Of a stretch of 64,000 nucleotides of DNA, positions 33,544-46,851 are shown one piece after another (positions within the stretch are counted from its first letter, which is position 1; each line of letters opens with the position of its first letter). The stretch comes from Brevipalpus yothersi (Eukaryota > Arthropoda > Arachnida > Trombidiformes > Tenuipalpidae): contig QZCP01000058.1 in the NCBI GenBank assembly GCA_003956705.1, positions 15,619-79,618 of the forward strand, read 5' to 3'. Under the pieces are notes generated by a model. It saw nothing but the letters and a program-made list of their open reading frames with translations, was not told the DNA's origin and did no database searches. The translations under genes and the position numbers were made by a program.

Positions 33544-34745
33544 AAAGAAGACTTCTACAGGCTTGGTGCCTGCACTTTCTCTCAAGTCGAACTTTATTCA
33601 GATTGTGTCGCTATTGTCATCCCTTTTTTATTTTGTTTTTGTGGGGTAATTTGCTCACATTAGTTGTTTATATTCTCTGATAGCGTTTTCAAATTCCTTG
33701 ATTGAGGCATAAACTGTTATTTTATTACACACAATAGCATATAAAGCATGCATAAACTAAGGTTGTGAGTCGATAATTACCCGATTGAGATTTTCGGGTA
33801 TTTGATGTGATCTAGAAAGGTTGTGAAGTCAAACGTGTTCTTTATATCTGTGTTTCATTTCAAGTCATTTCTATCATTTTCTGAATGCTTCATTAGCAAA
33901 AAAGCTTCTAAGAGCAATAACTGAAACCCAGGGTTGTTATAATGATGTTAAAAAGTTTGATCCAAAATTCTTTCTAATATCTGTTCCAACTCCTTTTTCT
34001 CTTTCTCTCTTCATACACACTTTTTGGTCAATGGACTATCCCCTTTCTCTATCATGTATGTCAGTAATTCCGTGTTAGCTCATAAATCACTGTCACTTTT
34101 CAGATTGTGGGTTTCCATTTTGATCCCATGACCGCGTTGATATTCATTACAGCAGAAATATAGTCCAAAATCTCTAGTCTAAATTTTTCCTATGTTTGAA
34201 ACCCGCGAGAAACTGATACATCAGATCCTTGGCTGGAAAATCTGAGGACCAAAATCCTCCTCTTGTGATCATGTTCTTATATCACGCATCCAATGGGAAA
34301 AACGGGGATTGTTCTTTTAAATATATAAATAAATTTGTTCTTCAAGCTTGCTTAGGGTTTGATGAACCATGAATCGAATTCTGAGATGCTATCGCTTTCA
34401 GACGGTTTCAGGGGAAGCTTTGATGAAGCAATGACCGTTATTCACCAACTTCGGCTCTTAACGGGAGACATGTGGCGTTTCTACTTCAATTCCTTGGAAT
34501 TGTTCTTATTAATAACTTAGAGTATGAGGCTGGCGTTTTCTGTGGTCGAAATGTGAGGTTATTGAATGGCTATTGACAGCGAGGAATGATTTGTTTCTTT
34601 CAACTTACGATACCATGGTGATTACAGTAGAGAACGTTCAAGAACTCAACCGCAGTCTTTTTTCCCATCACTCTCAGTTGAGTAAAATGTGGCTGCAAAT
34701 ACATTATCGAGATTGTCACCATCTTTCTCTCCAAATTCCATTAGA
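33544..34745. other. ACLY-ZC2HC1 spacer
   Basis: It holds the ACLY 3' UTR and the 5' region of the zinc-finger gene. No coding frame is convincing. Confidence 0.65.
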
Positions 34746-36447
34746 ATGGATTTAGCCGGTAAGTCGATGAAACAAATATTTGAATTGATTTCAAATCATT
34801 GATTGAAATATTTAATAGCTTCTACCTTGGATGGAGCTGGAGATGCTCCAAGAGAAACTGTAGCATGTCGTATATGTTCGAGAAAATTTCTACCTGAACG
34901 ACTGGTGAGTAGTTGATGCTTTATCTTTCTCAAATGACCTCCAAAATAAACTGAAAAATTAGTCTGAGGCCAAAACTATACAATTTAGGGAACTTAGAGC
35001 TGTTATTCTGATGTTGACCATAAACTTAGCCTCTAGCCGTAAAAATTGGAGAGGAATACGTCTAGCTAAATTTTTGTTTGACTTAATTCGTTTTCTCTCT
35101 CACACTTCCACCTAAAAGCGAGTGCACACGGAAGTATGTGAAAAGCAGCGTAAAAAGCAGAGAAAAGTATTCGACTCATCGAAACAACGAACCTTAGCTG
35201 ATGCTAACGGGGAATCAATGGGACCTCCTCCTAGTAGCCCAGTTAAGAAGAGTGTAACTCAGCGTGGAAAGCTCCAAAATTCTTCAAACCTGGGAGATAA
35301 AGATAGATCAAGAACTAGAAAAAGCAATTGGAGAGAGCAACACGAGGAGTTCATCCGAACCGTTCGAGAGGCAAGAGGTGAGAAAGTTGATCCTCCACCA
35401 AATGTCAAAGTTGACGAGGCTCCTGGTAGGAAACGAATACCAGTGGGCTATGTTGAATGTTCATTCTGTGAGCGTAAATTCAGTAAAGCTGCTGCTGAGC
35501 GTCATATTCCTTGGTGTAAGGAGCAAAAAGCTCGAATACCGAGAACTCCTAATACAAATGCTTCCAAAGATCAAACACAAACGTTGAATAGAAAGAATAA
35601 AGCAAAATCCCGTTACGCCCAAGCTGCTTCTGTTAAGAGAAGTGAGGTATATGATGGGAAGCTTGACTATGATTATCAAAGCTCCAGAGGGTCAGAAGCT
35701 GGAGATGGCAACGATCATATAGATAACGTGATAACCACAAGAACCAACGTAGTTGGAAAACCTATTGGATTGCATCAAAGAAATGTTCCTGCTGCTGTGA
35801 ATAGACGAACAAACCAAAGAAACAGATCTCCTGTTCGTCGAGAGGCAGCAAGCAAAGTTAAAGCTCGTCTTAAGATGGATGAGCAAGCAAACAAGCATCC
35901 TAAAACTCCAGTAATGAAATTTAAGGAAAAGTTTCCTAATCATGTTCGATCTTCTCTCGACTCGATCACTTCTAAGTTTCTTCGAAATTCAGGAAATCCA
36001 GCTGATATCTTACGTAGGCCAGATCATTCATCGGGACCAATGCTGCCCAAGACTGTGCCTGGTGTGCGAACCCGAGGAATCTCTCCGATGAGGTATGATG
36101 GGAAACAACTTTCATTGGAGTCAGAAGATCTTCTTCGAATGAAAGCACAGATAAGTAATATGTATCCCACAAGCAAGAGTGAAAGCAGGCTGAATTTTAT
36201 CGATCGTCTCCTTGGACAATCGAATGGTGATATCAGTAGTATCAGCAGCCAACTTCCTCTCTCGAAAAGTAAATCTCAAGAAAACGTTAGTCGAAAAGGG
36301 CAGGAGGAGAGCACAAGCACAGAGGAAAAAGATTTACCTCGCTTTTGTCATCAATGTGGAACAAAGTATCCAGGAACAGCATCAAAATTTTGCCATGAAT
36401 GTGGTGAAAAAAGATTGAAGACTGGTGGAGCATTTCTCGCCAGTTGA
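34746..36447 (+). CDS. ZC2HC1: ZC2HC1-family C2HC zinc-finger protein
   Basis: Three exons: 34746-34758, 34819-34904 and 35119-36447, giving 475 residues. Two zf-C2HC_2 fingers are present. The first, CRICSRKF...H...C (about residues 23-41), is split by the second intron and followed by the family hallmark KKQRKVFDSSKQR. The second is CSFCERKF...H..WC (about 146-165). The middle is basic and Ser-rich, probably disordered. The C-terminus has a zinc-ribbon-like pair, FCHQCGTKYP...FCHECG (about 443-462), as in vertebrate ZC2HC1A. The molecular function of the family is poorly known. The 13-base first coding exon (MDLA) is short but has a good donor, and the phase joins correctly. Confidence 0.88.
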
Positions 36448-37113
36448 AAGAATTTAGTAATTAAAAATTTTTAATGAAAAGATTTAGAAAATTTAGTTAT
36501 TTGGACTCTAGTTCTAGTTTCTTGCTAATATAAGGATAGAAGAAAACTCTTCGATCCTTCTCAATCAGGAATTTGAGCTAAAAAATTCTATTCTTTTCAT
36601 AAAAAACAGATATGAGTGGATTCCTCATGAACAAAATAGAAAAAACTCTTTCGAATTCAGATCATAAGCAGTTATGAGAATATTTTACATCTCGATTCTT
36701 CTCTAAGAGGCAATTAACAAGAAACGAGGGAATCTAGACTTTAAATGTGATGAGGATTGAGTCTTTGATGTCCGTATAGTCTGATAACTAGTTTGCGCAC
36801 TGATTTTCAAATTTTAAATTTTCCTCTCCTCCCCAAAGGAACTGATGATAATTACTTTGAACTGAGAATCAATAGATATGCTGAGACTCCTCTTCACAAT
36901 GAGAGGAGAATAATGGTTTGCAATCAAAGTTGCTAGATTCTTAGGGAATGAAGAAATGATCATTATAAGAGGGACAGAAAGATAGATAGAGTTTTTTGGT
37001 AAAAAAATAATGCTTGACTAGATCCAGATTTGAATCATTTCAACTAAAATATGGCCAATTAGTGCTCATCATACTCCTAGTTAGATTTTCTATAATAGAG
37101 AAGGTTTCACCAT
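36448..37113. other. Convergent 3' ends of ZC2HC1 and TMEM63
   Basis: AT-rich sequence expected to contain both 3' UTRs. No gene is seen. Confidence 0.6.
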
Positions 37114-40100
37114 TCATTTTGAAGACGTAGCGGCGTTTAAATCCTGCGAGGAGTCATTAGTGGTCATCGAAGTGGTTTTGTCAACATCCAAGCGATCAGA
37201 TGGGGTCAAAGAGCCATAATTTCGAGCTCCAGACTGAGATTCAGGAGGCACGATACCATTCACATTGAGATCAAACAGAACCGGAGGTAAATAGGAGCAT
37301 GCACAAAATTCTTTTGCATTATCTTTTTTAGTCACTCGGCGAATGGTGGCCTAATATAATATAAGAGAACATTGTTAGTAACCATTCAGTTAATTGTTTT
37401 CATAAAGAGTATCTGGTTCATAGTAATAGCAATCAATTGACAAACTTACACCATAAATAAGATGATTGATGTTGAAAAAACAATGGAAGAGGCAATTTGC
37501 ACAGAATATGAGAGATGCAACCATCACCAAAAGAAGAGCGGCTTGTGTGACGGTTCCATCTCCTGTGCGAATGTAGCAGAAAGTGAACACTTGAAAGATC
37601 ATCATCAGGATTCCAATGTGGAAGAAAGCAATGGCTGTACTATGAATACGAGGATTGATCCTGCTAGGTGTGTAAACAAAATAGATATTGTATCGATCTA
37701 CGAGATGCTTGATGATCATATATAATAAACCTGGAGAAAAAAATAACAAAAATGAGAAAGAGTTCTGATTGTCACACCGGAAAACTCACCACAAGGAGCA
37801 ATCAATGGACACGATAAGCTATAAGTAACTACCATACAAAAAATCAATAGAAAACGCGGATAACGAATGCCAAATTGGAAGTCAAAGATGACTTGCTGAC
37901 GAGCATTCTCATATTCTGCAGGAGTCTGTGAGAAGAAAGTGTAGTAGAAAAAATAGAGGAAAAGCTCTGGGAATCTGAGTAATTCCATAGCATTCCCGAG
38001 AAGAGCTGATTGTAAAACGTAATTAACAAAGAAAGCTCCATTGTCAACAGGAAAGAGGCACCTCCAATTGAACTTTTTTTCCGTATCTCCACCCCATATA
38101 CTAGCCGCACTGAAAAGAATTTAGCTTATAGTAGAATTTTGAATGACAGTTTCAAATTTTTTTCATTTTCATTTTCACATACCTTGATAGACCCAAAGAT
38201 GGTAGAATGACCACCATCATTGTCAAGAATAGAAAAACTTTCCACATAATAGAGTGATTGAGATCAGAAAGTGTCTTATATGGTAGGTATCTTGATGCCA
38301 AGGTAACGAACGATGGTAGAATAATCGCTGCAATGACCATCAAGAGTGGACTCAGATAATCAGCTGCCAATGGATTCTGAAAATTTGATTCAAATAGATT
38401 ATGAGGAAATTGAATGAAATTCATGATGTATTTTAGAGGGCACTCTCAATTTGAAATCGAACTTTCGATCACCTCTGAGCTTTCGAAAAAGTTGCTTTTC
38501 AAACTCAGGAGTGAAAAAAGTTCAGAGGACTGAAAAATTGGCCAAAAAAAACCTATACAGTGGATTGAAAGTTTCAGTCTATGATAAAATTGAGTTTGAA
38601 ACTGATTATTTTTGGCCACGAGATGAAACTATTCGACAACTTTTGTATCTCAACAAAAAAGTCTGATCAGGCCACTGTATCATGAATAATCATGAATTTG
38701 GCCAGATTTTTGGCCATGATAGAGGAGAATTTCAAGGAGATCAGACATTTTTGTTGCAATAGGTAAAAGTATAAATCAAATTGAAATTTAATGATATTTA
38801 CCACTCTTTTGAGACCCTCGTCAATTGTCTCTTTAATTTTCAGATGGGTAAGAATACTCAATACAATTGATGGAGTTGATAAGAAGAAGAAAATGATGAA
38901 GAGAAGAAGATGAATGAGAATTCGTCGGATCCATATCAGCTTATAATCAATTTCGATATCATCCCTGGAGGGTGGAAGAGATCAATGAGGGGAAAAAAAG
39001 TCAGATAAGGTTATGATGACAGATAAACAGCGATAATGGGTAAAAAGAGTGGGATTTGTGATAGATAGAGTATAAATAAAGCTTTGAGTGCCTATCAACA
39101 TTGATTGCACTCAGAATCAGAAGCTTGATCAATATTTACCAGTTAATATCATCAGGATAAGGAGCATAGCTGACCAACCATCGAGATGTCTCGAATTCAT
39201 CCGAATCATGACAATTGAAAAATTTTCTCAACCATGTTCCCAGTCTGAAACAGCAATTACAAGGAAACAAAGTGCAAGACTCTTCCTGTACTTTCCTCAA
39301 TGCTCTATAAACTCTGTTGAAATGGAAGAGGATATTTTTGAGAGATAAAGATTCATCGATATGATCGTGATGATGCTTACTTTTGAGCCATCTTTTCATT
39401 CTGGAAGGTCACGAAAACTGAGCCTGATGGTTCTGAAATACAATCTCGAAACTCTTTTTCAATCTCCCTCTCTAATTCTTGTTCTCTAGTTTCATAATGA
39501 TTGATCCCATCTGCCTTATGACATCCACAGCAAGCGTAGGAGCCCAAGTGTCCAAGAAAGTAGGGATAGATTTCACATCGCTTATGATACTCGTTTTGAT
39601 ATTCCTCACAGAAGTATTTAGCATTAACAACGTTATTGTAGTCATAATGTAGACTTCGCAGTCGACGTGTGTTATAAACGAACTGCATTCCCTCGATTGA
39701 GACATCAGGAAACCTCAGATGAAGATAATCGATCAGCTGATCCTTTGACCGTTTCGCTTTGGGAATCCGACGGATATACAAAGTTCGCTTGACAATCCGC
39801 TGCTCCTCTGCTTTGATAGTTTTCGAAAAGTGACACATAAGCATCATGCTGATCGGAAGGATCAGAATGGAGATCACAACGTGAGCCCACAATAGATTAG
39901 AGTCCCCAGTAATGCTAGATACCGTTGTACGGCCAAAAGCAGTAAGTTTATATCCTATAAAACAATAAAAATTTGGTAAACGATCTATCGGGTTTCAAGG
40001 ATATTCAGTGCAAGCTTTAAGATGCACAAGTTACAACTATTCCCAAGGTTGGACGCTCCCACTCACCTTCTGTTCCTTGTAGATTAATAGGCAAAACGAT

Positions 40101-41427
40101 AACCAAACAAATAAAGGTGAGGAAGAAGAGAAAATAAATAATGTATCTTTGGAACAAGAGATATTGCACAGCGTCGCTTCCTTTTTTGCCTAAAATATCT
40201 TGATCTTTTATGAACAATATGTCATAAAGCAAATGACCAAATTCGGTTGTTGACTAAGCAGAGAGAGATAGCGAGAACAAGAGAGAGAGAGAGAGAGTTA
40301 GAAATATTGACAACATAGATCGATCAAATAAGATTCCTCAAGAGTGTGTACAAGAGATACAAGAGAGAAAATGTAAGCAAATATATTCACCATGGATCTA
40401 TCAAAAACCGATCGTGGTCTTCGTACTGTTGTTTGCTTATCATCGTCTCCAATGCCATTAGCTTGATCAGGAGTATCGTTAAATCTATTCACATTTTGCC
40501 TTGAATGAAACGAGAGATGAGTTTCCAACTCTCCACTACCACTGCTTGCTACACCATTTACTGATCCATCTTCAGGCTCAATTTGCATATCAACACATAT
40601 CTCGATATTTTCATTCACCTCTGAGTGGAGTGTCATATCACTCAGAGTGGGAGGAAACAGGAGATGATTGTACTTTTGATGATGCTCATGGTGCTCTGTA
40701 TGGAAGATCGGTTTCTTTGGTTCCGAACGAGTTTCACGATCTCCATAGATGAATTGAAGCCATCTAAATCAAATCAAATATTAAATCAAATGAGAGAAAG
40801 TTTCAAAGAGTCATCATGAACTATCACGAGAAAATTTTGAATAAACTCACCCACGACGTGTTCTATTAAGTCGACCAGATCTACGATTCCATGCTTTATT
40901 TCGCAGCAATGCGAAGAGAAGTATCATCAACTATAAAATAAATCAATAATTGAGAAAACTTGGCCATTTCAGTCACAAATTCAACCCTTTAGGTGAATTT
41001 CAGCTCATTCGCAATAATCTCTCTTCCATCTATCACGATGGATCTCATCTCGTAGGCCGATATGATGATAAAATTGCTTGATTTCGCAATAGGCCCAACA
41101 ACAGGCTGACTACTTGATCAATTCCTATACACTCTTCATCGAGTGTAGAAGAAGTACAATTCATATGATTACGAGGTTTTCAGGTAATTCTAAGATTAAT
41201 TCTCGCTCTAGGAAAAGTTTTGGAGCTCGTTAGTTGAGTACAGACATCAGCTAGGTAAAAACTGATTGCTAGATGACAGCGAAGTGTATACTTACAAAGA
41301 AAATGACGGAGTTAATAGAGAAATAGAACGGTATACTAGCCCATTGGTCTGATTGATTGCTAACCATATTTCCACAGGTATCATTTTGGCTAGTGCCGTT
41401 TTTCGATAGATCACTCATCATGATCAT
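37114..41427 (-). CDS. TMEM63: TMEM63/OSCA mechanosensitive cation channel
   Basis: Eleven exons on the minus strand: 41296-41427, 40851-40930, 40391-40763, 40067-40253, 39381-39954, 39140-39244, 38802-38964, 38183-38376, 37790-38109, 37450-37730 and 37114-37350. All phases close, giving 881 residues. The protein is a multi-pass stress-gated channel related to plant OSCA and the anoctamin fold. Visible hallmarks are the first membrane span (SINSVIFFLMILLFALLR), AVQYLLFQRYIIYF, the cytosolic RNA-recognition-like segment with RTLYIRRIP and SGSVFVTFQNEKMA, WLVSYAPYPDDINW, and the C-terminal pore region (MVVTYSLSCPLIAP, HLVDRYNIYFVYTP, CHCFFN-type His/Cys). A 100-residue acidic loop in exon 3 is poorly conserved. 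In-frame ATGs at 41427, 41421 and 41418 are all possible starts. The intron between exons 7 and 8 contains a 120-bp TIR element. Confidence 0.94.
38558..38677. mobile_element. Short TIR element (MITE-like) in TMEM63 intron
   Basis: The block begins CAGTGGATTGA and ends with the reverse complement of CAGTGGCCTGA, flanked on both sides by TA. TA target sites and CAGT ends are typical of Tc1/mariner-derived elements. At 120 bp it has no coding capacity. The inverted repeat is only about 11 bases with two mismatches, so chance is possible. Confidence 0.45.
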
Positions 41428-42603
41428 CACGATCGATTTTGGCCTATCAGACCAAGCACCGGTTTTTCACAAAGGCCCACACTAAGATATTTAGTAAAGA
41501 ATGCATTATGGGGCTCACAGTAAAGAGTTGACTGATAGAACACCAATTTTGACAAAAATTATTACAGAAAGAGTGAGCAATATTTTCTAGCCCTAATACA
41601 GAGCACAAATCAGCTGATAAAGACGATCATTGATCAAGTCTCTTTACACGCATCTTGTTGGTATTTACTGTGTAGCTCATTAAAAGACTGCATGTAAGCC
41701 GCGCCACCGCTTCACGCCTCTTCCAATCTTGGCCATCTCATGTCACCTCTCGACGTTGTCACAATTCGGAGCGAATCAATTTCAAATCAATCCAAATCAT
41801 TCTAATTATTGTTTCATCTCTCTAATCAATGGACCTACGGCGAGATATATCACATTTTCATCGCCTCTTTTTGACCACACATAATGCATAGTGCAGAAAG
41901 TCTATCAAACAAATTAACGTTCTGACGGCTCTAGTAGTGAGAGAAGGAAATGAATAAGTTAACTTTTCCGGAAAAGGAACGAAGATGAAAGTTAAGCTTG
42001 CTTCTTCATGAGATGAAAGAGAAGAAAATGCAATATGAGACCAAATTTTTTCGAAAGCTTACAATCTTTGACATATACATCCTCACCTGTAAAATCCACC
42101 CATGATAGAGGTAAAAAACAATCCTTTTTTTGGGACACATTTGCGAGAAGCTTATGGAGTTCATCTTTCCAGCAAGCACCTCAATTGAACAAGAAACATC
42201 ACTAGCGACCGATCAGAATGGTGACCTTGCTGGTCAGAGAACAAAATTCGCAGAATCCTGCCATAATACTGGAACGAGTATGGGAAAGAGTTGTAACATG
42301 ATAGAGTTGATTAGTTAGATGAAGGGAAGGAAAATTTGCAAATATTACAATAAATCAAATAGTCCAAGTGGTTGAGACCGTGTTTTAATGCATACGAGCG
42401 ATGGATTATGTGAAGCAACAGAGGCCGGACCATGCTAGATGAAGGCCATACTCGACCATCATCAAGTCTGTCCAATAGCTAAAATTAAATTTTTGAGTTA
42501 TAAGCTAAGAAATGCCAGAAGACAAATAATTTTTCAATCAACGAGCATGAGACTTTGGGATCCTGAACAGAATTTATTAGCTTATTCATTCAGGGAGCTT
42601 ATT
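41428..42603. other. TMEM63-tubulin spacer
   Basis: About 1.2 kb holding the TMEM63 promoter and the tubulin 3' UTR. A 62-codon open frame at 42130-42318 has no recognisable features. Confidence 0.6.
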
Positions 42604-44125
42604 TTAGTTTTGCTCAACCTCAGCCTCCTCCTCGAACTCGCCATCATCTTCGGCAGATGCTTCTTGGTATTGTTGATACTCGGAGACCAAGTCATTCATA
42701 TTGGATTCGGCTTCAGTGAATTCCATTTCATCCATTCCCTCTCCAGTGTACCAGTGGAGGAAAGCCTTTCTTCGGAACATAGCTGTGAACTGCTCAGAGA
42801 TTCTCTTGAACAGCTCTTGAATAGCAGTCGAGTTTCCAACGAAGGTAGCGGACATCTTTAGACCACGAGGTGGGATGTCACAGACTGCAGTTTTCACATT
42901 ATTGGGGATCCATTCAACGAAATAGGAGCTATTCTTGTTTTGAACATTGAGCATCTGTTCATCAACCTCCTTCATTGACATACGACCACGGAATACTGCG
43001 GCAACGGTAAGATATCGGCCATGACGAGGGTCGCAAGCGGCCATCATGTTTTTGGCGTCGAACATTTGTTGAGTCAATTCGGCGACGGATAGAGCTCGGT
43101 ACTGTTGTGACCCACGGCTTGTGAGAGGAGCGAAACCAGGCATGAAGAAATGAAGTCGAGGGAATGGAACCATGTTGACAGCCAACTTTCGCAAATCGGC
43201 ATTCAATTGACCAGGGAATCTCAGACATGTTGTGACACCAGACATGGTAGCAGATACAAGATGATTTAGATCACCATAGGTGGGAGTTGTAAGTTTGAGT
43301 GTGCGGAAACAGATATCGTAAAGAGCCTCATTATCAATACAGAAGGTTTCATCGGTATTTTCGACAAGTTGATGGACTGAGAGGGTAGCATTATAAGGCT
43401 CGACCACAGTGTCAGAAACTTTTGGTGATGGAACGACGGAGAATGTATTCATAATTCGATCTGGATACTCTTCACGGATCTTAGAAATGAGTAGGGTGCC
43501 CATACCAGATCCGGTACCACCACCCAATGAATGAGTGAGTTGGAATCCTTGCAGACAGTCGCATGATTCAGCTTCTTTACGGACTACGTCCAATACAGCA
43601 TCGACCAATTCGGCACCTGGTAAGAAAGCAAAGAATAGAACGATTTGAGATTGATTGGTCAACACAAACTTCATGAACGCCACACCCTTGACCATTGACT
43701 GATGAGGATTGACAAGCAGGAGAATATCAAAGAGATTGGTCAAGAATGTTACTGAATGCTATTCATGATCAGTGTCAGAGAGTAAAATTCATTGACTCAC
43801 CTTCTGTGTAATGTCCTTTGGCCCAGTTGTTACCAGCACCCGATTGACCGAACACAAAGTTGTCAGGTCGAAATAGCTGTCCAAACGGACCACTTCTGAC
43901 ACTGTCCATGGTGCCGGGCTCTAGATCGACTAAGATAGCTCGAGGAACATACTTTCCACCAGAAGCTTCGTTATAATAGACTGAGATTCGCTCCAATTGA
44001 AGCTCCGAGTCGCCATGATAGGAACCAGTAGGATCAATACCGTGTTCGTCTGAGATTACTTCCCAGAATTTCGCACCGATTTGATTACCACACTGACCAG
44101 CCTGAATATGAACAATTTCACGCAT
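42604..44125 (-). CDS. Beta-tubulin
   Basis: Two exons, 43801-44125 and 42604-43616, give 445 residues, the standard length. The protein pairs with alpha-tubulin to form microtubules. The start is MREIVHIQ, whose first four residues are the autoregulatory signal recognised on nascent beta-tubulin chains. The GTP-binding motif GGGTGSGMGT is intact, as are QAGQCGNQIG, RFPGQLNADLRKLAVNMVPF and the C-terminal FTEAESNMNDLVSEYQQYQ followed by an acidic tail (EDDGEFEEEAEVEQN). The 184-bp intron falls within the codon for Gly in HYTEGAELVD. A frame extends across the intron from upstream of exon 2, but family alignment excludes it. The isotype cannot be assigned. Confidence 0.97.
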
Positions 44126-44847
44126 TTTGATACAATATTGTATGAATACACTAGATGACAAATCAAACTGATACCACTTGATGGATATTTAAAACGGTAG
44201 GAAAAAAAATTTTAGCCGCAAATTGTGATCAAAAAGAGAGGAAGAAGGAGAAGAAGTGTCGAGAAGCCACGACGGTTGGTAGAGATTGTAGATTGTAAAG
44301 ATTGAAGTGCAACGGCCGACGCCCTTCTTTGTCAGCCCTTTTTCACGAGTCTGCGCAATACAGTCACACCTCTTACAGCGTCATCTACTTTCCGATCAAC
44401 TTTTGCCAAGATCGTTTCATTTGCTCATTCGTCAAGTGATCCTCATTTACAATTTTTTACAATTTGTAATGGAACAATTCCTTAAATGATCATTTTGATC
44501 GCCCACATATGACCACTTATAGTCTTGTGGATGAGCAAAAATTTGTAGGAAAATATTTTTTACCGCTCTTGCTTAGCAGGCTTTGGAATTTTTGTTTGTT
44601 TGGAGAAATGATGGGCTTCCTGGTGATGATGAGAAATCGGGAGAGAAAGAGAGAGAGAGAGGAGAAAATATTACTCTCTTTTTAATTCTAATAACTATCT
44701 GTTTTTTTTTTCGTTTCTATTCCGTTACTTTTGGAGTAACGTTAATTTAGAGGGGAAATTTCTCATTTTTATTGGGAAAAATTGAGGAAAAAATTTCATT
44801 AAAAATCTGTTTTGGATTAGGTGTCTGTTTTTCGTTGCCTACGACAA
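44126..44847. other. Tubulin upstream region
   Basis: The tubulin promoter/5' UTR and the 3' UTR of the ABC transporter share about 720 bp. A short GA-rich run lies at 44641-44661. No other gene is visible. Confidence 0.6.
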
Positions 44848-46851
44848 CTATCTCAATGACCGTAAAGCTAGAGTTGTGAAGAGAATAATCCAAATTGAAG
44901 GTGCGATAAATTGGTTGATTCCATCGCCTTCAAAACCCATCATAACTCTTTGAGTTGATTCCACTGAGGCACCATAAGGATAGGCGAGTAGGAGAGGTCT
45001 CATAAAATAAGGAAGTGCAGCAGTAGGCCACAACAAATGATTGAACCACAGTTGAGATAGATTGTAAAGAAATAAGATACTGATCAAGGCGAAAAGTGAT
45101 GATGTCTGCGTTCCTAGGTAGCATCCAAAGCTATACCCACTTGCTGCAATGAAGTGTGATACAGCTAAAAATTTCCAAATTCTATTGTCCAACTGGAATC
45201 CACTCGCTAGACAAAGAATCAATCCAGCAGTATTGAAGATCGGAATGTGCTGTAGATTTGCTCGAATGAAATGGGCAAGCATCAAGGGACCTGGTTTGAT
45301 GCCCATACATTTTTGTCTGTCATAGAAACCACCCATTCGATCGAAAGCAAGACTTGTACACCCATAGGCTTGTCCATACATGTAGATGAAGAAGATGAAA
45401 AACAGAGGCAATATATAGCTATAAACTCTTCTATCATTATCTTCAACAACTTTTCCATCAATCGGTTCTACCTTCAATATCTCGTACAAATGACGAGATC
45501 GGGTAACATTGCTCGAATGTCTCAGTTTGATAATTTTGTTGATGAGAAGATAATGAAAAAAACGCTCGATCAATTGAGCTTCCACTGGATTCAATGATTG
45601 TCCATGGTAATATAGTAGAGGTGATATATCATCATCATGATTTAGATGAAAAGCTCGTAAGTAAAGACTTCGTTCAAAGCCACTTCCGATGCTGATAAAG
45701 CTATTAACTTTTCCTTTAGAAGTATCTTCAATTGATGGACTACAAAATTGAAGATCCAACAGATCACTGCTGTTCACTTCGTTTATGAATTTTTGTGTGA
45801 TGTTAGAAAACTGGCTTGGATTATTCTCATCACTAAGAAGACACAACGGAATATTCATTGGAGCTCTCCATAAATAATTGGCGAGAACATAAATCAAAAA
45901 GGTAAACCAAAAGCTGAAGAAAAGAGCTGATAAGATATTAAATCGCCATTCAGCAGCAATACGAACGAAGGATGCCCAAAATATTCGAGCTTGGCTCAAC
46001 GACACTGGCTCTGTGGAAGGTTCTGTCAATTGAAGTGTTTGGAACTTATCTACTCCCCAATATTCATCAAGCTTTCCATCTACCTCACACTCTTTTCTGA
46101 TCTGATTTTGAACATAGTTCTGGCAAATTGCATGAGTTGCTGCCTCTAGGCTGTTTGCTCCATGAATTTTCAACATTATCTGTGGTTCTTCATGGCACAT
46201 CACTTGCCCATGGTACATAAAAGCGATCGAATCAGCTTCATTCACTTCCTCAATGTAGTGAGTTGTGATGATGATCGTCATCCCATATTGATCACGGAGC
46301 TCCTCAAGATATTTCCAAATTTTTATTCGGCTCAAAGGATCAGATCCCACTGTTGGCTCATCAAGAATGAGAAATTTTGGCTGATGAATTAGAGCCAAAG
46401 CCAGAGACATTCGACGTTTTTCACCTCCACTCATCGTCGAGATGTAACTCAAATTGGATGGTAGATCTATCTTTTCACGTAAAAGTTTGATCCTTTTATC
46501 GATTTCACTCTGCTTGATGTTGAACACTCTTCCCGCGAAACGAAACATATCGATAGCTTTCCATAGATCGTGAAGACCAGTGTCTTGAGGCATATAGCCA
46601 AGAAAAGATGGTGTGAGCTTGGAACGAACTTCTCCATTCTGATAACCACCTACAAAAATTTGACCACTTTTTATTGGAACAAGTCCGATGAGAGTTCGAA
46701 GAAGAGTTGTTTTTCCACATCCAGAAGGACCGATCAGACCAATAATACTTTTTTCAGGCACAGTGAGGGTTACATTATTCAAAATAAGACTTTTTTCCCG
46801 ATTACTTCCGAACTCAACATGTACATTACGAAGTCCAGCGATAGCCGACAT
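44848..46851 (-). CDS. ABC half transporter, ABCG23/ABCH-like
   Basis: One exon, 667 residues, with the reverse order (NBD then TMD) of ABCG and ABCH half transporters. Nucleotide-binding motifs are intact: Walker A GPSGCGKTT (41-49), Q-loop GYMPQDTGLHD, signature MSGGEKRRMS, Walker B FLILDEPT and H-loop TTHYIEEV. The membrane part (about 290-660) starts with ILSALFFSFWFTFLIYVLA, has a large extracytosolic loop with NxS/T sites, and ends with a five-span ABC2-type block. The closest named relatives are arthropod proteins labelled ABCG23-like, now placed in subfamily H. It probably dimerises and exports lipids or cuticular compounds; RNAi of some insect ABCH genes gives cuticle-barrier defects, but the substrate here is unknown. 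Confidence 0.9.
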   Translation of the reverse strand: MSAIAGLRNVHVEFGSNREKSLILNNVTLTVPEKSIIGLIGPSGCGKTTLLRTLIGLVPIKSGQIFVGGYQNGEVRSKLTPSFLGYMPQDTGLHDLWKAIDMFRFAGRVFNIKQSEIDKRIKLLREKIDLPSNLSYISTMSGGEKRRMSLALALIHQPKFLILDEPTVGSDPLSRIKIWKYLEELRDQYGMTIIITTHYIEEVNEADSIAFMYHGQVMCHEEPQIMLKIHGANSLEAATHAICQNYVQNQIRKECEVDGKLDEYWGVDKFQTLQLTEPSTEPVSLSQARIFWASFVRIAAEWRFNILSALFFSFWFTFLIYVLANYLWRAPMNIPLCLLSDENNPSQFSNITQKFINEVNSSDLLDLQFCSPSIEDTSKGKVNSFISIGSGFERSLYLRAFHLNHDDDISPLLYYHGQSLNPVEAQLIERFFHYLLINKIIKLRHSSNVTRSRHLYEILKVEPIDGKVVEDNDRRVYSYILPLFFIFFIYMYGQAYGCTSLAFDRMGGFYDRQKCMGIKPGPLMLAHFIRANLQHIPIFNTAGLILCLASGFQLDNRIWKFLAVSHFIAASGYSFGCYLGTQTSSLFALISILFLYNLSQLWFNHLLWPTAALPYFMRPLLLAYPYGASVESTQRVMMGFEGDGINQFIAPSIWIILFTTLALRSLR

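Noticed and set aside
42130..42318. 62-codon frame between TMEM63 and tubulin
   Set aside because: No signal peptide, no family motif and no splice context; probably chance.
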